Assembly: GCF_009602465.1 (NCBI RefSeq)
Contig: NZ_WBKP01000016.1
Span: 1-64,000, forward strand
Source: Cumulibacter manganitolerans
Lineage (GTDB): Bacteria; Actinomycetota; Actinomycetes; Mycobacteriales; Antricoccaceae
Reading direction: 5' to 3'
DNA: 64,000 nucleotides
Shown here piece by piece: positions 1-9,232 of this stretch (position 1 is the first letter of the stretch; each line of letters begins with the position of its first letter). The translations under genes and the position numbers were made by a program. The notes under the pieces are model-generated. The model made no database searches. It was not told the origin of the DNA and saw only the letters and a list, made by a program, of their open reading frames with translations.

Positions 1-1
1 A

Positions 2-1045
2 ACCCTCGTGTGCCCGGCACCGGCGGCGGCCCAGTCCCCCGCCCCGGCCCCCGCGCCTGCGAAGGCGGCTCCGGCGCCCGCGGCGAAGCAGGGCGACGAC
101 TCCGCTGCCTACGTGACCCCGCTGGTGCGCAAGCTCGCCGCCGAGAACGGCGTCGACCTCGCGTCGCTGAAGGGCACCGGCGTCGGCGGCCGCATCCGCA
201 AGCAGGACGTGCTGGCTGCTGCCGAGGCGGCGAAGGCGCCGGCCCCCGCGGCGGCGGCTCCCGCCCAGCAGACCGCCGCCGCGCCCGCGGCCGCGGGCAA
301 CATCGGCGCCGAGACCTCCAACCTGCGCGGGTCCACCGAGAAGCTCAGCCGGCTGCGCCGCCTGATCGCCAACCGGATGGTGGAGTCCCTGCAGACCGCC
401 GCGCAGCTGACGACGGTGGTCGAGGTCGACGTCACCCGCGTCGCCCAGCTGCGCGATCGGGTGAAGGCCGACTTCCAGGCGCGCGAGGGCGTGAAGCTGA
501 GCTTCCTGCCGTTCTTCGCGCTCGCCGCCGTCGAGGCGCTCAAGGCGCACCCGGTGGTCAACAGCGAGCTCGACATGGAGGCCGGGACGATCACCTATCC
601 GGCCGCCGAGCACCTCGGCATCGCGGTGGACAGCAACCGCGGTCTGGTCGTGCCGGTCATCCACAACGCCAGCGACCTGAACCTGGCGGGCCTGGCGCGC
701 AAGATCGCCGATCTTGCGCAGCGCACCCGCGACGGCCAGATCGGCCCCGACGAGCTCACCGGCGGCACCTTCACGCTGACCAACACCGGCAGCCGCGGCG
801 CGCTGTTCGACACGCCGATCATCAACCAGCCGCAGAGCGCGATCCTGGGCACCGGCGCGGTCGTCAAGCGCCCCGCAGTGATCGACGACCCGAACCTCGG
901 CGAGATCATCGCCGTCCGCTCGTACGTCTACCTGGCGCTGTCCTACGACCACCGCGTCGTGGACGGCGCGGACGCCGCGCGTTTCCTCGCCACCATGAAG
1001 GAGCGCCTGGAGGCCGGCCACTTCGAGGCCGACCTCGGCATCTAG
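2..1045 (+). CDS. sucB: Dihydrolipoamide acyltransferase E2 (2-oxoacid dehydrogenase complex), 5'-truncated by window edge
   Basis: The reading frame is open from the first bases, so the N-terminal lipoyl domain or domains lie outside the window. What remains is an Ala/Pro-rich swinging linker, a peripheral-subunit-binding domain (starting [16 protein letters not shown], with GTGVGGRI) and the full C-terminal catalytic acyltransferase domain, which ends with the active-site motif [10 protein letters not shown]2 passes the acyl group from its lipoyl arm to CoA in the pyruvate and/or 2-oxoglutarate dehydrogenase complexes. In mycobacteria the orthologue DlaT serves AceE and Lpd; aceE and lpdA both occur later in this window. 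lipA and lipB, which follow dlaT in M. tuberculosis, are not next to it here. Whether it serves PDH, ODH or both cannot be read from the sequence. Confidence 0.93.
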   Translation, partial: TLVCPAPAAAQSPAPAPAPAKAAPAPAAKQGDDSAAYVTPLVRKLAAENGVDLASLKGTGVGGRIRKQDVLAAAEAAKAPAPAAAAPAQQTAAAPAAAGNIGAETSNLRGSTEKLSRLRRLIANRMVESLQTAAQLTTVVEVDVTRVAQLRDRVKADFQAREGVKLSFLPFFALAAVEALKAHPVVNSELDMEAGTITYPAAEHLGIAVDSNRGLVVPVIHNASDLNLAGLARKIADLAQRTRDGQIGPDELTGGTFTLTNTGSRGALFDTPIINQPQSAILGTGAVVKRPAVIDDPNLGEIIAVRSYVYLALSYDHRVVDGADAARFLATMKERLEAGHFEADLGI

Positions 1046-1110
1046 TCCGCGGAGCCGGCGCTCGTTCGACAACCACGGTCGCCTCGCGACTCACGGTCGC
1101 CCCGCGACCC

Positions 1111-1487
1111 ACGGTCGTCGAGCGAGCGAGGAACGAGCGACGTCGAGACGCCGCAAGCCGACAACCGACCGCACCACGTCTCGACGTCGCCTCCGCTAAC
1201 GCTCCGGCTCGCTCGACGACCGTAGAAGGCGCCCCTTCATCGCCGAGCCACACCCACGGTCGTCGAGCGAGCGAGGAACGAGCGACGTCGAGACGCCGCA
1301 AGCCGACAACCGACCGCACCACGTCTCGACGTCGCCTCCGCTAACGCTCCGGCTCGCTCGACGACCGTAGAAGGCGCCCCTTCATCGCCGAGCCACACCC
1401 ACGGTCGTCGAGCGAGCGAGGAACGAGCGACGTCGAGACGCCGCAAGCCGACAACCGACCGCACCACGTCTCGACGTCGCCTCCGCT
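1111..1487. repeat. 145-bp tandem repeat with internal palindrome (2 full copies plus a partial third)
   Basis: Near-identical units begin at 1111, 1256 and 1401, an exact 145-bp period. The third ends near 1487, where it runs into the 3' end of the next gene. Within each unit GGTCGTCGAGCGAGC and GACGTCGAGACG are matched downstream by CGTCTCGACGTC and GCTCGCTCGACGACC, so a unit can fold into a long hairpin. Degenerate ACGGTCGC-CTCGCGA pieces at about 1074-1110 precede the first copy. This fills the 447-bp gap between two convergent genes. Dispersed palindromes of similar sequence are common in actinobacterial intergenic DNA. No coding potential is apparent. Confidence 0.9.
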
Positions 1488-1492
1488 GGCGC

Positions 1493-2905
1493 TCAGGCTC
1501 GGCGCTCGGCGGTGTCGATCAGCCAGGCGCCGTCGACCGCCCGCAGCACCAGGGTCGTGGGCCCGGCCGCACGACCGGCGACCGGGAGATCGGCGCCGGC
1601 TGGGCCGCGGATCACGAAGTCGGGTAGCTCGTCGATCACTGTGACGGTGGCCGTCGACGCCGTGACCTGGACGTCGCGTACCTCGAGGACCGTCGGCGCG
1701 AATCCGGTGACCACCCGTTTCTGGCCGGCCAGCGCCGCGATGGTCTCCGCGTCGGCGCGCAGCTGCGCGCTTTCGGCGGTGAACACCTGCCGCAGCATGT
1801 CGATGTCGTTCTGCGCGAACGCCTCGGCGCGGGTCTCGTAGAGCGCGGGCAGGTAGCTCGTCCACTGCGGCACCGCCGACGATTCGGCCGCCGCTGCGAG
1901 CGCTGCCGCCGGCATCAGTGGCCGTGACACGTCCGGTCCTCGAGGCCACAGCGCCACGGCGCCGAGCAGCGCCCCGGCCGCGAGCAGCGCGACGGCCGCG
2001 ACGGTGGACCGGTCCGACCGCTGCGCCGCCGCGTGCCGCGGCGCGTACGGCGCGCCCCTTCGCATGCGACCTCGAGACCGGGGTGCCCGCGGCGTCGCTC
2101 GAAGCGGCGGTCGGCCGATCGGCGCGAGCCTCTCGTCGGCGCCGGAGGTCGTCTTTGCGGACGCGTCGGTAGAGTCGGTCGCGGTGGGCGCGGCGGACGG
2201 CGACCCGGTCGGCGCCGCGGCAACAGCCCCCGGGCCGGTGGGCGGCGATGCGGTGGGCGTCTCCGCCGACGCGCCGTCGGGCCCGGTGCCCGGCTGCAGG
2301 TCGAGGACGGCGGTGGCGCGCGCGATCAGTGCCGCGAGGCCGGCACGGCCGGCGGCCATCGCCGTCAACGTCTCGGCGAGCCGCGGGTCGACCTCTCCGT
2401 CGCCCACGAGCTCGACGGTGGCCACGACGGCGCAGATGTCGCGTCGCGCGCCGGGACGGTCGAGCTCCCCCGCAGCCTCCGCGCTGCCCCGCACCCACGC
2501 CGCGCCGTCCTCCGCCAGGTCGACGGTCCACCCGCCCAGGCCGCCGTGCGCGTAGCCGGCGGCGTGCATCGCCTCGATCGCGACGGCGATGTCCCGGGCG
2601 AGCCGGACCTGGCGGTCGCCGTCGACCCGGCCGGCCGCGGCGAGCGCCGTGCGGCCCGCCACGACGCGGTCGATGACGACCAGCGCACCGTCGTCTCCGG
2701 CGAGCGCCAGGGGCGGTGCGAGCCGCTCGCATGCGGACAGCGCACGCACGACAGCCCTCGCCGCGGACGCTCGCCGCGGCGCCGGATCGACTCGCCGCAC
2801 CCACACCGCCGAGCCGTCGGAGGTGTCGCGTCCGCTGCGCAGCACCCAGTGCGGGCCGGCCGCGACCGGATCGCCGATCTCGTAGGGGCCGATGACGCTC
2901 TTCAC
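1493..2905 (-). CDS. Membrane-anchored pseudokinase-like protein with extracytoplasmic NTF2-like domain
   Basis: 470 aa from a GTG start. Residues 1-200 follow the outline of a Ser/Thr protein kinase (IGPYEIGDPVAAGPHW at the start; a later AIEAMHAAGYAHGGL). The catalytic HRD is replaced by HGG, and no DFG motif or clear VAIK lysine is visible. A Pro/Thr/Ser/Ala-rich linker follows, then a single hydrophobic segment near residues 305-325 (TVAAVALLAAGALLGAVALW). The last 140 residues (WTSYLPALYETRAEAFA onward, ending with a GAWLIDTAE-type strand) resemble an NTF2/SnoaL-like domain outside the membrane. It is probably a catalytically dead receptor or scaffold. The stop lies just inside the decayed edge of the 145-bp repeat. 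The family assignment is an inference from motif layout. Confidence 0.75.
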   Translation of the reverse strand: MKSVIGPYEIGDPVAAGPHWVLRSGRDTSDGSAVWVRRVDPAPRRASAARAVVRALSACERLAPPLALAGDDGALVVIDRVVAGRTALAAAGRVDGDRQVRLARDIAVAIEAMHAAGYAHGGLGGWTVDLAEDGAAWVRGSAEAAGELDRPGARRDICAVVATVELVGDGEVDPRLAETLTAMAAGRAGLAALIARATAVLDLQPGTGPDGASAETPTASPPTGPGAVAAAPTGSPSAAPTATDSTDASAKTTSGADERLAPIGRPPLRATPRAPRSRGRMRRGAPYAPRHAAAQRSDRSTVAAVALLAAGALLGAVALWPRGPDVSRPLMPAAALAAAAESSAVPQWTSYLPALYETRAEAFAQNDIDMLRQVFTAESAQLRADAETIAALAGQKRVVTGFAPTVLEVRDVQVTASTATVTVIDELPDFVIRGPAGADLPVAGRAAGPTTLVLRAVDGAWLIDTAERRA

Positions 2906-2981
2906 GCCTACGACGCTAGCTACCGGAGGCGGCCCGGATCAGTTGTCCACAGGCCGAGCAGCCGGAGCCAGGGGGCGAGGA

Positions 2982-5831
2982 TCAGCCGACGACGAAGTTC
3001 ACCAGCTTGCCGGGCACCACGATGACCTTGCGCTCGGTCTTGCCGTCGAGCTGCGCGGCGATCTTCTCGCTCGCGCGGGCCGCCGCCTCCATCACGTCGC
3101 GACCGGCGTCCGGGGCGATCTGCACGGTGTCGCGGACCTTGCCGTTGACCTGCACCGGGATCTCGATGGTGCTGTCTGCGGCGAGCGACTCGTCGGCGAC
3201 CGGGTAGGGCTCCCAGACGAGGGTGTGCTCGTGCCCCAGACGCCGCCACAGCTCCTCGCTGATGTGCGGCGCGAGCGGCGCGAGCATCAGGACGAGCGGT
3301 TCGACCAGGTCCCGCGGGGCGCCGTTGGGATAGCGAGCGGTGATGTGGTTGTTCAGCTCGGTCAGCTTGGCGATGGCGAGGTTGAACCGCAGCGAGTCCA
3401 TGCCTTCGCGGGCCCCGATGATCAGCTTGTGCATGATCCGCAGCGACTCCTCGGACGGCGTCTCGGAGGTCACGGTCGTCTCACCGGTGTGCTCGTCGAC
3501 GACGTTGCGCCACACGCGCTGCAGCAGCCGCTGGCTGCCGACGACGTCCTTGGTCTCCCAGGGACGGGACTGGTCCATCGGGCCGGTGAACATCTCGTAC
3601 ACCCGCAGCGTGTCGGCGCCGAACGCCTCGTACATCTCGTCCGGGCTCACCGAGTTCTTCAGCGACTTGCCCATCTTGCCGGCCTGACGGGTGACCTCGT
3701 CGTCGCCGAGGTACCACTTGCCGTCCCGCTCGACGACGTCCGCCGCGGGCACGTACATGCCGCGGGCGTCGGTGTAGGACGCGGCGGTCACCATGCCCTG
3801 GTTGAACAGCCGCCGGAAGGGCTCGGCGCTGCTGACGTGGCCGAGGTCGAACAGCACCTTGTGCCAGAAGCGGGAGTACAGCAGGTGCAGGACGGCGTGC
3901 TCGACGCCGCCGATGTACAGGTCGACGCCGCCGGTGTCGCCCGCGTCGCGCGGCCCCATCCAGTACTTCTCGTTCTCGGCGCCCACGAACCGCTCATCGT
4001 TGTGCGGGTCGAGGTAGCGCAGCTCGTACCAGCAGGAGCCAGCCCACTGCGGCATGGTGTTGAGCTCGCGGCGGTACCGCTTCGGGCCGTCGCCGAGATC
4101 CAGCGTGACGTTCGCCCAGTCGGCGTTGCGGCCTAGCGGTGGCTCGGGCTCGCTCATCGCGTCGTTGGGGTCCCCCACCCGCGGCGAGAAGTCGTCGACC
4201 TCGGGCAGCTCGACCGGAAGCTGGGACTCCGGCAGGGCGACCGGCAGGCCGGTCTCGTCGTACACGATCGGGAACGGCTCGCCCCAGTAGCGCTGCCGGC
4301 TGAACAGCCAGTCGCGCAGCTTGTACGTCGTCGTCGGCTCACCGAGCCCGCGGGTGTGCAGCCAGTCGATCACCGTCTGCTTGGCCTGCGCGACCGGCAG
4401 CCCGTTGATGTCCAGGGCGCCGTCCTGGCGTGCCGAGTTGATCGCCGGGCCGTCGCCCACGAACGCCTCTCCGTCGAAGCCCTCGGGCGGCTGCACCGTG
4501 CGCACGATCGGCAGCTCGTACTTCACCGCGAAGTCCCAGTCGCGCTGGTCCTGTCCGGGGACGGCCATGATCGCGCCGGTTCCGTAGCCCATCAGCACGT
4601 AGTCACCGACGAAGACCGGCAGCTGGGCGCCGGTCACCGGGTTGGTCGCGAACGACCCGGTGAACGCACCGGTCTTCTCCTTCTCGTCGCTCTGCCGGTC
4701 GGCGTCGGTCCGGGCGGCGGCGTTCGCCACGTACGCCGACACCGCGGCCTTCGGCGTCTCGGCGCCGCCGGTCCACGCGCACTGCGCCTCCCACGGCCAC
4801 GCCTCGGCGGTGAGCGCGTCGACGAGCGGGTGCTCCGGCGAGATCACGACGAACGTGGCGCCGAACAGGGTGTCCGGCCGCGTGGTGAAGACCTCCAGGT
4901 CGCCCGCGTCCGTGACGAACCGGACCTTCGCGCCCTCGGACCGGCCGATCCAGTTGCGCTGCATCGTCTTGACCTTCTCGGGCCAGTCGAGCCGGTCGAG
5001 GTCGGCGAGCAGCCGGTCGGCGTACGTCGTGATCCGCATCATCCACTGCTTGAGCGGACGCTTGAAGACCGGGAAGTTGCCCCGGTCGCTGCGGCCCTCC
5101 GGAGTCACCTCCTCGTTGGCCAGCACGGTGCCCAGCCCCGGGCACCAGTTGACCGGCGCCTCGGAGATGTAGGCGAGCCGGTGCTCGTCGATCAGCGCGC
5201 GGCGCTCCGTGGGCTCCAGCTCGACCCAGCTGCGGCCCTCCGGCAGCCCGGCCGTGCGGACGCCGGTGTCGTACTCGGCGATCAGCTCGTCGATGGGGCG
5301 CGCCTTCTGGGCGTCCTCGTCGTACCAGGAGTTGAAGATCTGCAGGAAGATCCACTGCGTCCACCGGTAGTAGTCGACGTCCGTCGTCGACACCGAGCGC
5401 CGCTGGTCGTGTCCGAGACCCAGCCGGCGCAGCTGGCGGCGGTACGTCGCGATGTTCTGCTCGGTGGTGACCCGCGGATGCTGCCCCGTCTCCACGGCGT
5501 ACTGCTCGGCCGGGAGACCGAACGCGTCGAAGCCCATGGTGTGCAGGACGTTGTGGCCGTTCATGCGCTGGTAGCGCGCGTAGACGTCGGTGCCGATGAA
5601 GCCGAGGGGGTGGCCGACGTGCAGGCCGGTCCCCGAGGGGTAGGGGAACATGTCGTTGACGTACAGGTGCGGACGCTCGGCGACGGCCTCGAAGCCGTCC
5701 GAGAGGTCCCCGGCCGGGTTGGCCGTGTTGAACGTCCCGTCGGCATCCCACGTGTCCTGCCACTTCAGCTCGATCTGCTCGGCAAGCGCCGCCGTATAGC
5801 GGTGCTGCGGGACGTCGCTGTTCTCGCTCAC
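2982..5831 (-). CDS. leuS: Leucyl-tRNA synthetase
   Basis: 949 aa. This cytoplasmic enzyme charges tRNA-Leu with leucine. The class I HIGH equivalent is in [15 protein letters not shown] near the N-terminus, and KMSKS appears as KMGKSLKNS near the C-terminus. The large CP1 editing insertion and the C-terminal anticodon/tRNA-binding region are present, and length matches bacterial LeuRS with an actinobacterial insertion. I chose the GTG at 5831 ([10 protein letters not shown]) because AGGAAG sits just upstream. An in-frame extension to 5909 would translate through the leader terminator. The 5' leader carries a Leu-codon leader peptide and an intrinsic terminator, so expression is probably controlled by attenuation that senses charged tRNA-Leu. 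Confidence 0.97.
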   Translation of the reverse strand: MSENSDVPQHRYTAALAEQIELKWQDTWDADGTFNTANPAGDLSDGFEAVAERPHLYVNDMFPYPSGTGLHVGHPLGFIGTDVYARYQRMNGHNVLHTMGFDAFGLPAEQYAVETGQHPRVTTEQNIATYRRQLRRLGLGHDQRRSVSTTDVDYYRWTQWIFLQIFNSWYDEDAQKARPIDELIAEYDTGVRTAGLPEGRSWVELEPTERRALIDEHRLAYISEAPVNWCPGLGTVLANEEVTPEGRSDRGNFPVFKRPLKQWMMRITTYADRLLADLDRLDWPEKVKTMQRNWIGRSEGAKVRFVTDAGDLEVFTTRPDTLFGATFVVISPEHPLVDALTAEAWPWEAQCAWTGGAETPKAAVSAYVANAAARTDADRQSDEKEKTGAFTGSFATNPVTGAQLPVFVGDYVLMGYGTGAIMAVPGQDQRDWDFAVKYELPIVRTVQPPEGFDGEAFVGDGPAINSARQDGALDINGLPVAQAKQTVIDWLHTRGLGEPTTTYKLRDWLFSRQRYWGEPFPIVYDETGLPVALPESQLPVELPEVDDFSPRVGDPNDAMSEPEPPLGRNADWANVTLDLGDGPKRYRRELNTMPQWAGSCWYELRYLDPHNDERFVGAENEKYWMGPRDAGDTGGVDLYIGGVEHAVLHLLYSRFWHKVLFDLGHVSSAEPFRRLFNQGMVTAASYTDARGMYVPAADVVERDGKWYLGDDEVTRQAGKMGKSLKNSVSPDEMYEAFGADTLRVYEMFTGPMDQSRPWETKDVVGSQRLLQRVWRNVVDEHTGETTVTSETPSEESLRIMHKLIIGAREGMDSLRFNLAIAKLTELNNHITARYPNGAPRDLVEPLVLMLAPLAPHISEELWRRLGHEHTLVWEPYPVADESLAADSTIEIPVQVNGKVRDTVQIAPDAGRDVMEAAARASEKIAAQLDGKTERKVIVVPGKLVNFVVG

Positions 5832-5884
5832 ATGTCTTCCTTTTATTCGCTGAGGGCGTGGTTGCCGCGTCGACGGTGGGGCAC

Positions 5885-5914
5885 AAAAAATCCCCGCGCC
5901 TCGAGGCACAGGGG
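5885..5914 (-). terminator. Intrinsic terminator in the leuS leader (attenuator)
   Basis: On the minus strand CCCCTGTGCCTCGAGGCGCGGGG folds into an almost continuous stem (one bulged T, TCGA loop). It is followed immediately by ATTTTTTG, a textbook Rho-independent terminator. It lies about 54 nt before the leuS start and about 41 nt after the stop of a short ORF ending in three Leu codons, the expected arrangement for ribosome-mediated attenuation. Confidence 0.85.
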
Positions 5915-5955
5915 TCGGGCCGCGTCGGCAGGCTGGGCCTGGCTATCCGATGCGG

Positions 5956-5997
5956 CTAGAGAAGGAGTGCGCCACGGACAGCGCGCCGTACAACCAC
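5956..5997 (-). CDS. leuS leader peptide with three consecutive Leu codons before the stop
   Basis: A 13-codon ORF starts at GTG 5997 and ends CTC CTT CTC TAG, i.e. Leu-Leu-Leu-stop. The frame also contains ATG-ATG at 6009/6006, which would give a 17-aa version, but no Shine-Dalgarno precedes either. A TATGAT hexamer ends 7 nt before the GTG, the spacing of leaderless transcripts elsewhere in this window, so I prefer the GTG. Stalling of ribosomes on the Leu codons when charged tRNA-Leu is scarce would be expected to favour an antiterminator and allow leuS transcription. The peptide itself probably has no other role. Confidence 0.72.
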   Translation of the reverse strand: MVVRRAVRGALLL

Positions 5998-6004
5998 GCC
6001 GACC

Positions 6005-6010
6005 ATCATA
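6005..6010 (-). promoter_or_regulatory. Probable leuS -10 element (TATGAT)
   Basis: TATGAT on the minus strand lies 7 nt upstream of the GTG that opens the Leu-rich leader peptide. No good -35 is visible, as is common in high-G+C actinobacteria. If correct, transcription starts at or next to that GTG. Confidence 0.45.
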
Positions 6011-6117
6011 CCGCCCGCCCTGGGAGGAAACCTCGTCTTCACGCCCCTGGGCCGGTGAGTTGCGGTTAGATGGACCCAGGCACCCACCCATTGTCGATTC
6101 CGTGGAGGTTTACCCCC

Positions 6118-7281
6118 ATGCTGTTCAGGAAGAGCAGGTCCGAGGTCCTGAAGGAAGACGTCGCCGACGTCATCGAGGACGTCGCGAAGCTTGCCAGAAG
6201 CGCTGCGTTGGATGCGAAGAAGACGATCGGTCCGAAGCTCGAGGCGGCCCGCGAGACGCTCGTCGATGCCTTCGAGGCGACCCGCGAGACCGTCGCCGAC
6301 AAGGCGAAGGACGCCAAGGACTCCCTCGAGGACGCCGCCGGTGACACGCACAAGCGTGCCGACAAGGCCCTGGGGCTGCTGGCCAGCCGCGCCAAGGACG
6401 CGAAGGAGACCGTCGCGGACCGGTCCAAGGACGCGCGGGAGGTGCTCGCCGAGCGCTCGAAGGACGCTCGCGAGGTGCTCGCCGAGAAGGCCGCCGACGC
6501 GAAGGACGCGCTCGACGACGCCGCCAGCAAGAGCGGCAAGTCCGCCGAGCAGGCGCGCGGACGGGCCATCGAGCGCGGCCACGCGGCGCGCGGCGCGCTC
6601 GCCGACCGGGCCGGGAAGGCGCGGGAGGCGCTCGCCCCCACCATCCAGGAGGTGCGCGCCCAGGTGCTCGAGGCGCAGAAGGAGGCGGTCGCGATGAAGA
6701 AGTCCTCGCGCAAGGCCTCCAAGCAGGCTCGCGCCCAGGCGCACGAGCAGCTGCTGCTTGCCGCTGCCGCACTCGGCGAGGCGAAGAAGGCCGCGAAGAA
6801 GGACGCCAAGGACGTGCGCAAGTCGTCCAAGAAGGCGTCGAAGAAGGCCGAGAGCGCCCTCGCCGACTCGGCGGACGCTCTCAAGGACGCCGGCAAGCCG
6901 AAGAAGAAGCGCCGGTGGCCGCTGCTGGCCGTCGTCGCGGGTGCCGCCGCATTCGCCTACAAGAAGTCGCAGGGCGACCAGGGCGTCACCTGGCAGCAGC
7001 CGGCTCCGAAGCCGGCACCCAAGCCGGTCCCGGCGGGTGAGCCCGGTCCCGTCGCGACGGGCGGCACCCTGCCGACGACCAGCACCACGGCCCCGTCCGC
7101 CGGTGCGCAGCAGACCGGCGCCCCGGTCGACGTGCCGCCGGCGGCTGCGCCGTCCGCGTCCCCCGACGCTCCGAAGCCGACCGACGTCCCGCCGGCCGCT
7201 CCGGAATCGGACAAGCCGGCCGTCATCGAGGCGCTCGAGCAGGAGCGCAAGGGACGGCACTCGGCGCCCGACGAGGAGTAG
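6118..7281 (+). CDS. Lys/Ala-rich coiled-coil (LEA/apolipoprotein-like) membrane-anchored protein
   Basis: 387 aa from ATG 6118, preceded by GGAGG. Residues 1-270 are almost uninterrupted amphipathic helix built from degenerate 11-residue-like repeats rich in Ala, Lys, Asp and Glu (KDAREVLAERSKDAREVLAE), with an imperfect internal duplication. A short hydrophobic stretch (WPLLAVVAGAAAFAYK) follows a basic patch. The C-terminal 100 residues are a low-complexity Pro/Ala/Thr/Ser tail. The pattern resembles LEA or apolipoprotein-like helices that lie along membranes or brace the envelope, but I recognise no defined family. It is transcribed divergently from leuS and ends at a strong terminator. 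Confidence 0.8.
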   Translation: MLFRKSRSEVLKEDVADVIEDVAKLARSAALDAKKTIGPKLEAARETLVDAFEATRETVADKAKDAKDSLEDAAGDTHKRADKALGLLASRAKDAKETVADRSKDAREVLAERSKDAREVLAEKAADAKDALDDAASKSGKSAEQARGRAIERGHAARGALADRAGKAREALAPTIQEVRAQVLEAQKEAVAMKKSSRKASKQARAQAHEQLLLAAAALGEAKKAAKKDAKDVRKSSKKASKKAESALADSADALKDAGKPKKKRRWPLLAVVAGAAAFAYKKSQGDQGVTWQQPAPKPAPKPVPAGEPGPVATGGTLPTTSTTAPSAGAQQTGAPVDVPPAAAPSASPDAPKPTDVPPAAPESDKPAVIEALEQERKGRHSAPDEE

Positions 7282-7294
7282 CCCACCGACGGCA

Positions 7295-7331
7295 GAGCGG
7301 GCCCCGGCGACCAGGTCGCCGGGGCCCGCTC
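7295..7331 (+). terminator. Perfect 18-bp inverted repeat, terminator
   Basis: GAGCGGGCCCCGGCGACC and its exact reverse complement are separated by one base. There is no clear T-tract on the plus strand. It lies directly after the coiled-coil gene, so it most likely ends that transcript. Confidence 0.75.
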
Positions 7332-7390
7332 TCGTCTATCGCGGCGCACTGCTCGAGCGGTCCGCATCACCCATTAGAATCGAAGGCCTT

Positions 7391-8170
7391 ATGGCGAAGA
7401 AGACAGCAGACGCGGCCGCGACCGGCAAGGGCGCCCCTCGGGCGAAGAAGGTCAAGCAGCCCAAGGTCAAGAAGCAGCGGTTCGCACGAACCCGCGAGCT
7501 GATGCAGGCGTACACCCTGCTGAAGCCGAACGACCCGCGGCTCGGGCTGTACCTCGCGCTCGCGGCGCTCGCCGGCTTCGTCGTCGGCTTCCTCCTCATG
7601 GCGCTGATCGTCGGGTTCACCGCGCTCGGCATCGTGCTCGGCGTCGTCGCCGGCCTGATGGTCGGCCTGCTGCTCGGCATGGTCGTGTTCGGTGTCCGCG
7701 CGCGGCGTACCACCTTCGCCCAGGCCGAGGGTCGTCCCGGTGCCGCCGCCTGGGCGATGGAGCAGCTGCGCGGCGACTGGCGGATCACGCAGGCCGTCAG
7801 CGCGTCGTCGCAGCAGGACATCGTGCACCGAGTCATCGGGCGTCCGGGCATCGTCCTCGTCGGCGAGGGCAGCCCGCAGCGGGTCGCCGGGCTGCTCGGC
7901 CAGGAGAAGAAGCGCATCGCGCGGGTCATCGGCGACACGCCCATCTACACCGTCCTGGTCGGCAATGACGAGGGCCAGGTGCCGCTGAAGAAGCTCAACA
8001 GCCATCTGACCAAGCTGCCGCGGAACATCCAGGGCGCGCAGATCCGGGCCATCGAGAAGCGGCTGCTCGCCGTCGCGGCCCCGAAGATGCCGCTGCCGAA
8101 GGGCCCGATCCCCGGCGGCCGGAAGATGGCGGTCAGCAACCGGCAGATGCGCCGCCGCGGGATGGGCTGA
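7391..8170 (+). CDS. DUF4191 family membrane protein
   Basis: 259 aa, orthologue of M. tuberculosis Rv2219 by sequence character and position. A basic N-terminal tail (residues 1-40) is followed by two adjacent membrane helices (YLALAALAGFVVGFLLMALIV and a Gly/Leu-rich second helix). A large cytoplasmic domain ends in a basic RQMRRRGMG tail. The function is unknown. It is part of the conserved DUF4191-RDD-glnA cluster that in mycobacteria lies between lipA and glnA1. AAGG 5 nt before the ATG is a plausible ribosome-binding site. Confidence 0.88.
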   Translation: MAKKTADAAATGKGAPRAKKVKQPKVKKQRFARTRELMQAYTLLKPNDPRLGLYLALAALAGFVVGFLLMALIVGFTALGIVLGVVAGLMVGLLLGMVVFGVRARRTTFAQAEGRPGAAAWAMEQLRGDWRITQAVSASSQQDIVHRVIGRPGIVLVGEGSPQRVAGLLGQEKKRIARVIGDTPIYTVLVGNDEGQVPLKKLNSHLTKLPRNIQGAQIRAIEKRLLAVAAPKMPLPKGPIPGGRKMAVSNRQMRRRGMG

Positions 8171-8181
8171 GCGTCCGCATC

Positions 8182-8586
8182 GTGACGACTGAGCTCGAGT
8201 ACCCCGGCGTCACCCTGGGCCTTCCTCGCTCCGGCCTCGGCTCGGTGGCGACCTACGGCTCCCGGTTCCTCGCGCTGGTCATCGACTGCCTGCTCGCCGC
8301 CGCCATCACCTGGGCCTTCACCGCGCCCGCGGCGCCGCGTAACTGGTCGTTGATCACGCTGTTCGTGCTGTACACCGGCACCACTGCCTTCATCGGGCGC
8401 ACGCCGGGCATGATGCTCGCGGGCATCGGCCTGGCCAGCGAGATCGAGGGCCGCCCGCTGGGGCTGTGGAAGGCCGCGCTCCGGACCGTGCTGCTCATGC
8501 TGCTGATCCCGGCCGTCGTCGTCGACCAGAACCGCCGTGGCCTGCACGACAAGGCCGCCGGCACGATCGTGGTCAACGCCCGCTAG
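8182..8586 (+). CDS. RDD family membrane protein
   Basis: 134 aa from a GTG start, 11 bp after the DUF4191 gene and probably co-transcribed. It has the RDD signature: SRFLALVIDCLL in the first membrane helix, GRTPGMMLAGI in the middle, and a final LHDKAAGTIVV with three hydrophobic segments. It matches the position of Rv2219A. RDD proteins are small integral membrane proteins, some linked to ion or solute transport; no specific substrate can be inferred. Confidence 0.87.
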   Translation: MTTELEYPGVTLGLPRSGLGSVATYGSRFLALVIDCLLAAAITWAFTAPAAPRNWSLITLFVLYTGTTAFIGRTPGMMLAGIGLASEIEGRPLGLWKAALRTVLLMLLIPAVVVDQNRRGLHDKAAGTIVVNAR

Positions 8587-8627
8587 CAGCGCTGCCCTTC
8601 GCCGCCCCGGGTGCCAGACTGTGCGGC

Positions 8628-9176
8628 ATGGATCACCGGATGTTCGTCGCGGTGCGGCCGCCGGAGCACGTCACGCAGGCGCTCGCGGACTTCCTCGAGC
8701 CGCGCACCGGGATGCCGTGGATCGATCCGGCACAGTGGCACGTCACCCTGGCCTTCATGCGCTCGGTCCCCGATGCCGACGTCGACGAGCTGGTCGACCG
8801 GCTGGGAGCCGCGTCGACGAGGGTGCAGCCCTTCGAGGCGGTCGTCCGGGGCGCCGGTACCTTTCCCGCCCCCGAGCGGGCGTCGGTCCTCTGGCTGAGG
8901 GTCCTGCCCGACGAGCCGCTGCGCCGGCTGGCAGCCTCGGCCCGCGCTGCCGCCAACGCCTCGGGAGCCCCGCCGGACGGCAAGGCGTTCGTGCCCCACC
9001 TCACGCTCGCCCGCCTGCGCCGTCCGATCGAGGCCACGAAATGGCTCCGCGTGCTGGACACCTTCGGCTCCCCGCCGTGGCGCGTCGAGGAGATCGAGCT
9101 GATCGAGTCACACCTGGGCGAGGGTCCCCGACGGCGCCCGCGACATGAAACGGTCGCCGCCGTCCGGCTGGGCTGA
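8628..9176 (+). CDS. thpR: RNA 2',3'-cyclic phosphodiesterase (2H phosphoesterase, ThpR family)
   Basis: 182 aa. It carries the two HxT motifs that define 2H phosphoesterases (HVTL at residue 38 and HLTL near residue 124) and the usual family length. Such enzymes hydrolyse 2',3'-cyclic phosphate RNA ends to 2'-phosphates and were first described as 2'-5' RNA ligases. The ATG at 8628 is preceded by no strong Shine-Dalgarno. It lies between the RDD gene and glnA on the same strand, but the glnA control region separates it from glnA, so I treat it as the end of the upstream group. Confidence 0.88.
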   Translation: MDHRMFVAVRPPEHVTQALADFLEPRTGMPWIDPAQWHVTLAFMRSVPDADVDELVDRLGAASTRVQPFEAVVRGAGTFPAPERASVLWLRVLPDEPLRRLAASARAAANASGAPPDGKAFVPHLTLARLRRPIEATKWLRVLDTFGSPPWRVEEIELIESHLGEGPRRRPRHETVAAVRLG

Positions 9177-9232
9177 CACCCGCGCACGCGGCGCCCGGCG
9201 GCGTGCGCGCCGTCACAGCCGCAGTGGGGCGT

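Noticed and set aside
1111-1487. CRISPR array
   Set aside because: Whole 145-bp units repeat with no variable spacers, and no cas genes are present.
2943-2951. Perfect actinobacterial DnaA box TTGTCCACA between leuS and the pseudokinase gene
   Set aside because: A single box is expected by chance in 64 kb, and no dnaA/dnaN or box cluster is nearby, so there is no origin here.
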